Assembly (NCBI GenBank): GCA_021401465.1
Contig: JADDMT010000123.1
Coordinates: forward strand, 1-64,000
Length of the DNA stretch: 64,000 bases
Origin: Teratosphaeria epicoccoides
Lineage: Eukaryota; Ascomycota; Dothideomycetes; Mycosphaerellales; Teratosphaeriaceae
Direction: 5' to 3'
Below the pieces are notes generated by a model. That model was not told the origin of the DNA. It ran no database searches and worked only from the letters and a program-made list of their open reading frames with translations. This document shows, piece by piece, positions 32,394 to 42,562 of the stretch. The translations under genes and the position numbers were made by a program. Position 1 is the first letter of the stretch; each line of letters starts with the position of its first letter.

Positions 32394-33072
32394 CGACTTA
32401 CGACGGGCTCACCCTTCTGTCAACGCTGCTTCCCTTGGGAGTCCTCACTCCATGCTGACCTTTCGCAACTAGCCCTGCTCACAACAAGCTCTCCAGTCTT
32501 TGTGGATACGGCGACATTCCGAACTTTGGGTCTGCATGAAGGGCGATGTCAGCTTGGCAACCGAGATCTGGGACATTTGCGCAAGTCTTTTGACTGCTGT
32601 CCTGGTACGGCACTGGCTCGGTATCTATGGCGTTTTGGCTGAGTGTTGGGTCATATTGTTACCTGCTTGAACCATTCAGATGGCTGTGGTATCAATGGCG
32701 GGCCTTCGATGCGTGACTCTCACGCCGTTGTCGACTTCGAGTTCGAATAGGTATCTTTGTGCGAGAAAATATGCGTGTGGGTGCAAGGCGCATGTGGGCG
32801 TGATCGACGGTGAAATCGAAGGTCGGGATTGAAAGCACAATCCGATCGCACAGCAAAGGACCAGCAACGATGCAGTTATTATCGCAGCAACCAGATGACG
32901 TTGTGCTGGACTTGGTGGCGCAAACCAGTCGACGAATCCGCCGTCAGAAACTGCTGTATTCTCGTATTCTATCGCACATGATGGGCTTCCGAAATCTAGC
33001 GCCGTACGAGGAAGCTATCGTGAGCCATTGCTCTCAGAGGCACAGTCGACCTGCCTTGCTCGGAATGAACGA
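32394..33072. other. intergenic
   Basis: The 3' flanks of two convergent genes. No gene or RNA is recognised. Confidence 0.5.
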
Positions 33073-33957
33073 TTACTTCTTTACTTCCTGCCCATACCCG
33101 CCTTTACCCTCGAGATTGGCATAGGTCTTTCCCTCGGCGGCTTGCCCTCGCCGGGGTCCTCGCTGCTCCAAGTCCTCTTTCAGCCACTGCAAAACGAGCT
33201 GCCCCAGCCTGCTGTTTCCCTCGATGCCTCCATCGCCGACCGGAGGCACTTCAAAAGACCCCATGTCGCCCCACTTCTTCACCTTCCCAAGTGACATATG
33301 GACAAGATGAGTCGGCCAGGCAGCGAGATTGTCCAGAATATGCGTGGCATACACAATGGTGCAAGATCGAGTCTCGGTCTCCCGTTTGAGGAAGGACAAG
33401 AAATTGTGTCGGCTCAGCAGATCCAGATCGACGGTGATTTCGTCGAGCAGCAAGACGCTCCATGGCCTCAGCAGGCCCATGCAAAGCTGCACCCGTCTGC
33501 GCTCGCCATCAGACACAGCATGCAGATGCCAGCTCGGGTCCACATCCAGAATCGTGATCAACTCATCGCGGCGGTCGGGGTAGTGATCGCCCCCGACCGA
33601 CTTTAGCAGCTCCGGCACTGCAATGTCGGTACGAACGATAGGATTCAGCACCCATTCCAGGCCAAGATAGGTGACGCCCTCGAGGCCTGTCGAGAACGGA
33701 TCGACGCCGCCGATGTCGATGGTGCCGCTGGGAGCCATGCGCTTGCCTGACAGGAGGCGCAGGAGTGTCGTCTTGCCCGCGCCATTTGCTCTGAGGATTC
33801 AGTCGGTGTGCCAGATGAACGACATGGAGCATGACTTACCGCCAATGAGCAGGGTTCGGGAGCCCGCAGGGAGATGGAGCGAGATGTTTTGCAGGCCCGT
33901 CGATCCGTCCGGGAAGGCGAATGTCAGATGCTTGGCACCGATGGTTGGTGAAGGCAT
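33073..33957 (-). CDS. CAF16: soluble ABC ATPase, CAF16-like
   Basis: This single-domain ABC ATPase without membrane segments belongs to the group of yeast Caf16, reported as a CCR4-NOT-associated factor. Exons 33957-33840 and 33788-33073 with a 51-nt intron (GTAAGT...TCAGAG) give 277 residues. The intron splits the Walker A motif (LLIG|ANGAGKTTLL). The signature is VSDGERRRVQLCMGLL, a family variant of LSGGQ. Walker B is WSVLLLDEITVDLD and the switch histidine is in YATHILD. The choice of acceptor (second AG) is fixed by the Walker A reading. It lies head to head with the tRNA isopentenyltransferase gene over 222 bp. Confidence 0.9.
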
Positions 33958-34179
33958 GTTTCCTTGCAGATGCTCGATGTCGATTGAAGAATTGTATGCT
34001 TGATATTCCAAGTACACGCGAGGATATCGAGCTCGACTTGTATGACGTGATGATCTTACCAAAGCGTCGTATCGGCGTCCCTGATGATACGTAAGACACG
34101 GTATCGATGACGGCAGAAAGCCCGAGTTTTGAAGGACTTGTCAATCAATACCGGCTGTTCATTTGAAGGCCGGTCTTGC

Positions 34180-35620
34180 ATGCTTCGCCAATGTACTGTG
34201 GTGCACAAGTCCGCGAGGATGGCTCGTCACATGCCGCGGCCCCCGATCATCGCGATTGTAGGCGCGACGGGCACAGGCAAGTCGGACGTAGGATCTTGAT
34301 CTCTGCCCACCGGTCGCTGTCGATACTGACTGCGGCAATCAGCTGGCCGTACAGCTCGCACGGCGTTACAATGGCGAAGTCGTCAACGGCGATGCAATGC
34401 AGCTGTATGCCGGTCTGCCCGTCATCACCAACAAAATCACCCCCCAAGCACAGCAAGACGTGCCACACCATCTGCTCGCTTGCATAGCACCAGGCGAGCA
34501 GCCGTGGGTCGTTGGCACCTTCGTCGACCAGGCATTGAGCGTCGTCGCAGATATCAGGAGCAGAGGCAAGCTGCCGATCTTGGTCGGCGGCACGCATTAC
34601 TACACCCAGAGCTTGTTGTTCCGTGACCGCCTGGCTGAGGCTGATGGCGAGGATGGCAGCCAGACCACGGATCAGGAGGACGATGGGCAACACTGGCCGA
34701 TCTTCCAGGAGTCTACGGAGCGACTCTTGGAGGAGCTCGAGAGCGTTGATCCCGCAATGGCCAATCGATGGCACCCAAAAGACAGAAGGAAAATTGCGCG
34801 TAGTCTGGAGATCTACTTGAAGACGGGCAGAAGGGCCTCGGATGTATACGCGGAGCAGCACGGGCGAAAGCATCTGGACGGCGATGGCGATGGTGCCGGT
34901 GATCGAGGCATGCGCTTCGATACCTTAGTGTTCTGGGTCCATACGGATCCGAGTGCTTTGCGAGCCAGACTGGACAGACGGGTGGACGACATGGTCGACG
35001 CCGGGCTACTTGACGAAGTCCGTGCTCTCAACGCATATGCTGCGGCTGAAGTGAAGGCAGGCAAAGAAGTGGACGAGACGAGAGGGATATGGGTCAGCAT
35101 CGGTTACAAGGAATACAAGCAGTTCGTCCAAAGTCTGCATTCAGGACTTGACGACGAGAAAGAGCTCGAAAGACTCAATCTATGCGCATTGGAAAGAACC
35201 AAGATTGCCACTCGACAATATGCCAAAAGGCAAGTGCGTTGGATCCGGATCAAGCTTGTCGACGCTCTTCACGATGCCTCCGCAAGCGACAGACTATATC
35301 TTCTGGACAGCTCAGATGCGAGCAAGTTCAGTCTGAACGTAGTCGAGCCAGCAGCAGAGCTCGTAAAGTTGTGGCTGGAAGCTGCTCCGATGCTGCCTCC
35401 AGCCTCTTTGTCAGCAGTAGCGGCTGAACAACTGCGGCCGAAGCATGACGGCATCTCGTCCAGAAGCGGATGGACTAAACAGTACTGCGAAGCGTGCAAC
35501 GTGACGTGCGTAGTGGAGGAGCAGTGGGAGCAGCATGTCAGGAGCAAGGCCCACAAGAAGGCAGTCAGTAGAGGGCAGAAAGGTCGGGACGCATGTGATA
35601 TCAATGCATCGAGCCGTTGA
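34180..35620 (+). CDS. MOD5: tRNA dimethylallyltransferase (MOD5)
   Basis: The enzyme transfers a dimethylallyl group to A37 of tRNAs reading UNN codons (i6A). Exon 1 ends at 34287 and exon 2 is 34343-35620; the 55-nt intron has GTAGGA, CTGAC and ATCAG. The P-loop GATGTGKS precedes the intron, then comes DAMQLYAGLPVITNK and GGTHYYTQSLLF. The C-terminus has a C2H2 finger (CEACNVTC...HVRSKAHKK) typical of eukaryotic enzymes. Two in-frame ATGs exist: 34180 (461 residues) adds MLRQCTVVHKSAR, a basic extension without acidic residues, and 34219 (448 residues) starts MARHMPRP. Yeast uses two such starts for mitochondrial versus cytosolic/nuclear enzyme; the same is inferred here. Confidence 0.94.
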
Positions 35621-36510
35621 TGGATGCCAGAGATGAGGATGTGATTTGAGCAGCATGTCGGTCAGGTGCAAAGCGGGACGACTTTCTTTCTCATCTGCAA
35701 GGTGGAGACGTGAAGTGCGATATGACATCCTGAACCAATGGAGTGGCTCTCGCCAAAAGCGTGGGTAGACATTCCATACAACGGGTCCATTCTATTTCGA
35801 CCGCTACATAACCACAACCCGACATGTTCCAGTGCGTCAATGATCAAGGACGCCATCACATAATGCTCGAACGGACCCCATGAGTTATCCGGATATGATG
35901 AATACGTAAAGGCTGGGCCGCCACCTACGGCCACAGGTCACAGAGAACAGAGAGACCCCGTCCAACCTACATGTACGAGACGGTTGGACGATCAATAGCT
36001 TTTTATAAGCGAGATGTATAGGAGCGTAATCGAGATGCAGGCAAGTCTTCAGTCTACTTCCACAGGGGCAAGTTACCTCTCCTGCATACTTCCAGCATCG
36101 TTGCACACTCACGAGCCGTACTGACATGGCGCACGACAAACGGAAAAAACTACTCTCAGCCGAAGCATTTGAATACAGAAGACGCACTGGCGTAGCTCAG
36201 CAGAAGGTGAGCCACCGCCATGAAGTGACGGACATCCCTCCCTTTCCCGAGTCCCGTGTCTCAGGGCCTGATATAGGAGGATGCTCTGCTCTCCGATGAC
36301 CTCTGGTCGCACATGGACTCCAGTCAGCGCCTTGTTTCTTCTCCCTTCTCCAATCAACCGGGCGATACACCGCGTGACCAAATCTCCAAAACCACTCTCT
36401 TGCAGAAACCTCACCATGACGGCGTCCACAACGAAACCCCCCGCCCATAGAACCCAACACGCCCCCAACCGAAACTGAGCCCGCTCATCCCCGCCCGCAC
36501 CCAACAACCA
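35621..36510. other. intergenic
   Basis: No gene is recognised. The longest frame (minus 36109-36507) has no motifs and overlaps the 3' flank of the small secreted protein gene. Confidence 0.5.
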
Positions 36511-36970
36511 TCACGGAGTCACCGCCACGATCCCGCAGAACTCAGTCTTGATATTGCCCCTGCGACAACCCATCTGGGACACATCCGAGCCGTAGTCCTG
36601 ATAAGTCATGCACCAGCAGCCCTCGCCATCAGCCACGCAATCGATTTCCTTCTTCCAGATGCCATCCTGGCAGACTTGCTGTTCTCGTCCTGCGTGTCAG
36701 TCACACCTCCGTCGATGCGGTGCGGTCATGCAAGAATAAAAGGAAGAACGGATGGGTGTGGTGGGGGCAGGGAGGGAGTCGCACGAGCGAGGAGGCCAGT
36801 GGGCTACAGCGCTGCGGGTGTGCGTGAGCGGGATGCTGTGGGTGGGGGCGCAGCGGGTGGATTGTCACCTGATAGCCGTCTTCGGACGACGTGCACGCGT
36901 CTGCTTGGACGCGGCTGGGGAGGCTGGAGAGGGTCATCACAAGCAGGTAGGAGGGGAGGCTGCCGAGCAT
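36511..36970 (-). CDS. small secreted cysteine-rich protein
   Basis: Exons 36970-36869 and 36678-36511 with a 190-nt intron (GTGACA...GAACAG) give 89 residues. A signal peptide (MLGSLPSYLLVMTLSSLPSRVQA) is followed by a mature part of about 66 residues with seven cysteines, including VCQDGIWKKEIDC, GCWCMTYQDYG and GCRRGNIKTEFC. Such size and cysteine content are seen in apoplastic effectors and antimicrobial-type proteins. I know no named family for it. The intron is longer than others here; the acceptor was chosen because it alone restores the cysteine-rich frame in phase, and an AG ten bases earlier does not. Confidence 0.62.
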
Positions 36971-37827
36971 GGTTCTGCTTTTGCGACGAGGATGTGGTTG
37001 TGCGCGGGAATCATTGAAAATGTCTTATCGTCGTCCAACGTTCGATGCAGCCAGCCAAGTGCTGAACGGGTTCGGCGGTCCGACGTCGGTTTCTCCTCGC
37101 GGAGTCGTCGCGTGCCGCGCAGTTAGTCGGCGGGCGGGGGCGAGGGGCCGAGTGACAGTCAGTGTCGCGTCAACATGGCTTCTTCATTATGGCTTGGCTT
37201 GGGAGCCGGGGAGGGCTGGAAAGAAGTCCAGCACCTAAGTGGCGGAAGTCCGAGACCTGTCATCCTGACCGGCTGAGCTCTGCCACATGCATTGGCCTAT
37301 GGAGGGGGCCGCGGCGTGGATACATCGTCGATTGCTCATTATGGTTGACAACGTGTAAAGTTCGGACCGGGTCCTCTGTTTTCTTCCAGTCTGTAGCCGG
37401 AAGGATTCACGCAACACTACGATGCAATATGAATTGAGGTGTTTCCCGATCGCCGTTGTTTGAGACATCGGGTCCAGATACGTACTGCAAATGCTGCGAC
37501 AGACTGGTTTCATGTGCAGAAAGAACGGATTGACTGACGTTGAAACACTATTTGCGGAACCCCTCAGGTGCCACGTAAAATGCTCGATACTGAAGTCTCG
37601 GAGAAAGAAATCATGCCAATTTCCGAGGAAGAGAGCGTTGTATGAAGGCAGTAGGTATTGGGTAGGTCCGTCATTTGCTACCTCCCAAGACGCTGCCACA
37701 ACCCCTGTGATCAGCCAATGCTAGGTGCTGATCCCTGCCGCCGCTATCGCTGGCACGAGACTACCCGTCAAAACACAAAGTCGATGATGATGCCAGAACT
37801 CCAAACGCCTCGCAAAGTGGATGCGCT
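36971..37827. other. intergenic
   Basis: Promoter of the small secreted protein gene and 3' flank of the GDPase gene. No other gene is recognised. Confidence 0.5.
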
Positions 37828-39546
37828 CTACGCCGTCTGGCTGATCTTACACTGCCAGCCCTCTCCATTAAGCAAGGGCAAGCTAGCACCCAGGCACCAT
37901 CCCAACTCATTCCCCCGGATCTTCTTGGCAATCTTGACCTCTCTGTCGATCGGCATTTCATAGCCAGTATGCAGCAAGGCGAGCATGAAGTTGAGATCCA
38001 AACACGTCTCTGGGCGACGGTGCAGCTCCTTCATGGCGCCTGGGACCGACTCAAAGACCTTCCATGCATCGCCGCCCCGGCAGACACGCTCAGTGAGGTC
38101 TTTCAGCTCGCGAAGCGTGAAAGATTCGGGCATGCCGAGAGGCTGGGTACGATCGTAGAAGTAGGAGAAGAGGTAGATGTCTTCCCGCGCGAAGGTCTTT
38201 TCGAGCGATGGTTGATGCACGCCGTTGAAGGCGCAGGGAGCCAGTGCGCAAGTCGCGTCCTTTTTCAGCGTCCTCTCTGCGAGGGCACGGCATTGTGCTG
38301 GTGAGCCTGTGGCTGGTCCAGTCATGTTCACGTTCACTTTGGCACCCAACGGATGGTTGTCTGAGAGCGCGACACTCACTTCCTTGCTCGTACCTGGGTG
38401 CAAGCATGGGTTGCTGATGGGCTTGTTGAGCCAAGCCTTTGACTCCTGATCGTCCTCATACATGCCTTCCACGACGGTGCGGTGCAGATTGTTCCGCGCC
38501 TCCATCAGACCGTAGCCCAGGTAGGAGTGTTGGTACAGGTCAAAGTCGCGGCCTCCGAATGACAGCTCGTACTTGTGGTCGCCCTCCTGCAACTTCTCGG
38601 GCATGCCGCCATCTGGCGCATCCTTGAAGGTCGGCTGAAACACAATCTGCGTGCTGCCTCCACCCAGGTCGAAGACTGCTGCAGTCGGAGTCTTGTCGGG
38701 CCCGCCAATCTTGCCCAGCAGATAATTGGTGGTAATCCATGCGTACACACCCTCGTCCTTTCCGTCCATGACCTCCACACCGCCTTGCTCGTCGCCGAGC
38801 ACCGGGAACGGATAGACCGTCTCCAATCGGTCCCTGACGGCTTTGAGGATCGCATCGCTCATGTCCGGACCGAGCTTCCTCAGACCCGCGGTGGCCTTGA
38901 CGGCGACGGGGGTGCACGCCTTCAACTTGTCCGGCACCTTTTCGACCGCCACGGCCATCAACTCGTCCAAGCTCTTGGCAGCTCCTTCCGCGTCCGCGCC
39001 GTAGCTGCTCAATCCACTGCCGCCTTCCTTCTTGGCCGTCATCTTGAAATCCTCATGCTCCAGCTCCGGGGTCGGCCCGCAGTTGTTGAAGCGATAGACA
39101 TGTATTCTGCTGCCGGTGCTACCCGCATCGATCATGAGGGCATACTGGATCAACGGCTTGTCCTTGGCGTAGCTCTGTGTGCATTTGGACGTCGACACGG
39201 ACGCATCTGATGCCACGTCACCGCCTCGGAAGGCGCCGCCGAAACTGGGCACGCGAGCCCCATCATACCACCCGGACACGACATAGTACAGCAGCAGGAG
39301 CACGAACAGGATGACACAGCCGCCCTTGACATATCGCGCCCGCTGGCCTTGGTTCGCCCACGCCGATTGCACCTTCTCCTTCATCGAGACGTTCTTTCCG
39401 TTGGTCCAATGGCGTCTGCTTCGTTTCTCCCACGGATCACTGGGCAAGGACGTCCTGGGCAACGGAGCGGAAGAGCGTCGTCGTGGCCTGGATATGTAAT
39501 CCCACACTGTCGAGTGGCTTTCAGGTTGATCGACGTCGCCAGGCAT
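37828..39546 (-). CDS. GDA1: Golgi guanosine diphosphatase GDA1
   Basis: The enzyme hydrolyses GDP to GMP in the Golgi lumen, which keeps GDP-mannose import by exchange running. The single exon encodes 572 residues from the Met at 39546 (MPGDVDQPESH); the frame is open 93 codons further but that part is promoter-like. A basic cytosolic tail precedes one membrane anchor (CVILFVLLLLYYVVSGWY), giving a type II protein. Apyrase conserved regions occur in order: DAGSTGSRIHVY, VKATAGLR, DEGVYAWITTNYLLG, FDLGGGSTQIVF, and a late YDRTQPLGMPESF block. Its divergent neighbour is MKT1. Confidence 0.94.
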   Translation of the reverse strand: MPGDVDQPESHSTVWDYISRPRRRSSAPLPRTSLPSDPWEKRSRRHWTNGKNVSMKEKVQSAWANQGQRARYVKGGCVILFVLLLLYYVVSGWYDGARVPSFGGAFRGGDVASDASVSTSKCTQSYAKDKPLIQYALMIDAGSTGSRIHVYRFNNCGPTPELEHEDFKMTAKKEGGSGLSSYGADAEGAAKSLDELMAVAVEKVPDKLKACTPVAVKATAGLRKLGPDMSDAILKAVRDRLETVYPFPVLGDEQGGVEVMDGKDEGVYAWITTNYLLGKIGGPDKTPTAAVFDLGGGSTQIVFQPTFKDAPDGGMPEKLQEGDHKYELSFGGRDFDLYQHSYLGYGLMEARNNLHRTVVEGMYEDDQESKAWLNKPISNPCLHPGTSKEVSVALSDNHPLGAKVNVNMTGPATGSPAQCRALAERTLKKDATCALAPCAFNGVHQPSLEKTFAREDIYLFSYFYDRTQPLGMPESFTLRELKDLTERVCRGGDAWKVFESVPGAMKELHRRPETCLDLNFMLALLHTGYEMPIDREVKIAKKIRGNELGWCLGASLPLLNGEGWQCKISQTA

Positions 39547-39836
39547 CAGGAGCGGAAGGGGGCATCGGGGGGTTCGGCGGTCGGTCGAGTCAGGAGCGGA
39601 AGGAGAGGAGTCAGGGCGACACGGCTGGTCGATAGATAGACGACGGGACAAAACAGAACAACACTTTGTATGGATTACACTCTCAGACTCACTCTTGCAT
39701 GCACGACAGGGGACCCGCTGTGGACCCTGCCCAATGTGGCACCCCTCGCAACTTGGCCGCGGCTCTACCCGTCTGGCCTCGACTTGTCCTCGGAAGGCAG
39801 TACTCGGAGGTACGCGGTCAATCAATTGATCTCCAA

Positions 39837-39855
39837 CCCCCCCCCCTCCCCCCCC
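39837..39855. repeat. homopolymer C tract in GDA1-MKT1 promoter
   Basis: Ten C, one T and eight C in a row lie in the 387-bp region between the two divergent start codons. On the minus strand it is a G tract that could fold or bind G-rich-specific factors. Confidence 0.85.
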
Positions 39856-39933
39856 TTCAACTCCACCTACCTTCCATCCCAGTTTTTTACATCACGTTCA
39901 AGCGGGCGTTGGCGTGTGGCATGCGACGGCGCA

Positions 39934-42295
39934 ATGGCGTTCCGGGAATGGGCACAATCCGAGGGTCTGACCACCACCGGCGACCTGGAACAGTTTCGGG
40001 GCGTCACCGTGGCCATTGACGCTCACGATTATCTCGACACCCTTCTGACCACCAGCACCACCCGCGAGCCACTGCTGCCGGCACACGGCGGCCTTCCGTT
40101 TGCACTGCGCAAGCACGTCGACGCCGATGTGCAAGGTTTCAAGGATGCTGGCATTGACCCTAATTTCGTCTTCAACGGGCTGGACGTGGCGTGTCGGGAG
40201 CGGCCCATCGTCTTCAAGGAAGCGCGGAAAGCTGCCAACACCCTCAGTGAGGCGTGGTCGGTGTATGATGAAGGGCGTGGTGATGAAGCGGTCATGACGT
40301 TTGGCAAGGCGTGTGAGTGCGCTGCTTCGACGTCTTGTGACCGCCATTGACAACCCTGGCAGGCACTTACCGCACCGCGAACATCTCTCGATGGTTGCAC
40401 GCGTACCTGCACAAAGCTGGCATCTCCGTGCGAGTCGCTCCCTACTCAGCCGCTGCTCAGTCTGTTTACCTGGAGAGCAATTCTTACGCCTCCGCCGTGC
40501 TTGGCTCTGCTGCCGCGCTTGTCTACGGTGCCGACAAAGTGGTCCTCAAGTTTGATTGGTCCGCTAAGAAGGTGATCTGGATCGACTCCCAGACTTGTAT
40601 GTATGACCCTGCAGCATTGACTGGGTCTCGGGTCGCTTTTGGCTGATTGAAATGGCAGGCACGACCAAATTAGGCATGCATCGTGATCAGCTCAACGACC
40701 TCCTGCTGCTGTCGGGCTGTAGTCTGCTGCCTGCGATCTCTGATGCGGACGCCGTCGCGCCTCTGCAGAGCACGCGCGCCTTATTGAGCCGCTGCAACAA
40801 TGATGGCCACGCAGTCTGCCTACAGCACAAAGACGATGAATATCTCAATGCTTTTCGAAAGGCCAAGTCTGCGATCAAGCACGCCGTCGTGATGAACGAC
40901 GATGGCAAGATCGTTCCCCGCGATGAAGCCCACATTCCGAACGACGTACACGAGTTCATTGGTCAGCGTCTGCCTGAGGAAGTCTTGTACTACCTGGCCC
41001 AGGGTCTTGTTGGACCGCGAGTTCTGACCTGGAGGACTCAGACGCACATTCTTGAGGTACCTCCTCTCGACGGTGGAATGTCCATGCCATACAAGGCCCT
41101 CGTGCAAGACAAGCTGCGGCCTCTCCACGCCCAAGCTTTGGCTCTCATCACCAAGTCGCTCCATCGGTATTACCAAAAGACGGACATTGAGCTGATCTGC
41201 TGGTTCAACGAAAACGAGCGCGGACAGCTGGGTCTTCTCGATCTTCTATCGGGTGAGCCCTCGGATGTGGAGAGCTCGTGGCACTTGCGGGACAGCGCTA
41301 TTCCCGGAGTGGATGGCGACGTCCTCAAGCGCCCCCTCAGCTGTGTTGTGGGCCTACTATCTGACGAAAGCAAAGCTGCGGCCACCGACACCAAGCGATC
41401 CAGGTCTGGAATGCTTTCGACGCCGAAGGAATTGGCGGTCAACAGTGTGGCTAGGTTCTTGCATGACCGGGGCTACATCAATCCCAACCACACACTTTCG
41501 GCATATGGCAGGGCGTTGAAGTCCGCTTTGGATCGTGCTCAGTCCAACGGCTACACAAAGATGGCAATTAGCTCAGTTGAGGTCGAAGAAGCAATCTTGA
41601 TGGCCTTCGAGCTTCTCCGTCTCGAACTGCTGAACAGCAAACCGTACTTTCAATCACCTCCGTACAGTGGACAACCGCTCCAAGGTACCGAGACGGACAA
41701 AGCCAACACCCTGCTCGTCAGTAGGATTGCGAGCTTAGGGTTGTGCAGGCACAAGCAAATAGGATACACTGGGCCACTGTCGCGCAACCTGCTCGCGTAC
41801 CATCAGATGACAGCTGCAGTCCGCGAGAGCCTGCGAGATCTGCTGGAAATGCACGCCTGCAACATGCTATTGTCGGGGACCGTCGACCGCAAACTTGCGC
41901 CCGAGCAGCTGACCAACCTCGGCACCAGTCTGCCATTCATCAGAGAACCCGACGTCGGCTTGTCACTGATGGTGAAGAGCTATCTTGACGTGCTGTCGCA
42001 AGACTCTGAGAAGCGGCCAGACGCCACCGCTTGGTTCACGCATGCCATCGACATGCATGCCGACTTGAACAAGGCTTGGAAGATGTGGGATGCGGTAAGC
42101 ACGAGTGCGATCAGTAAAGCCGGGTTAGTGACTGATCTTCCTGCAATCCAGATCAATGCCGGCATCCAAGCTGCTGACAGCAGCATCGTGAATAACGAAA
42201 CACGAAAGCTGTTCAAGAATACGGACGAATGGCTGGAGAAGAAAAAGGCGTCAGCGCCTACGACCAATGGCGTGCATCCTACCGAAACGTCGTGA
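39934..42295 (+). CDS. MKT1: post-transcriptional regulator MKT1
   Basis: MKT1 acts with Pbp1 on mRNA translation and stability, for example of nuclear-encoded mitochondrial messages in yeast. Three exons (39934-40312, 40363-40596, 40659-42295) with introns of 50 and 62 nt give 749 residues. The N-terminus is an XPG-like N domain (GVTVAIDAHDYLDTLL) followed by the XPG-I-type region (SAAAQSVYLESNSYASAVLGS...DKVVLKFDW). The acidic residues needed for nuclease activity are only partly present, as is known for this family. The rest contains the Mkt1-specific domains (KALVQDKLRPLHAQALALI, LICWFNENERGQLGLLDL, ELAVNSVARFLHDRGY). The start at 39934 lies near the divergent GDA1 promoter. Confidence 0.92.
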
Positions 42296-42562
42296 TCCGC
42301 TCGTGGATCCAACCATGACCGTGGGACGATACGATGTTATTGGAGTAGCTTGCGCATGGGTAGCTGCTAAAAGTGACCCAAGGCTGTCTCCTGAGCCTCA
42401 TTCTTCTCTGTTGTCGCGCCAGCTGGAGAGCTGCCCACCAGTATCTGGGCGAGACAAGCGAGTCACCCCTGACCACGTCGCGGCTTCACGTACGTCGGTT
42501 TGCCACGCGGATGCAGGTAGGGGAGGTCGTGCTGTCCAATCCGCCCATCTACCTCTACGCTT

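Noticed and set aside
37828..39825. 665-residue version of GDA1
   Set aside because: The first 93 residues are arginine/serine-rich leader without a membrane anchor. The Met at 39546 gives the normal type II topology.
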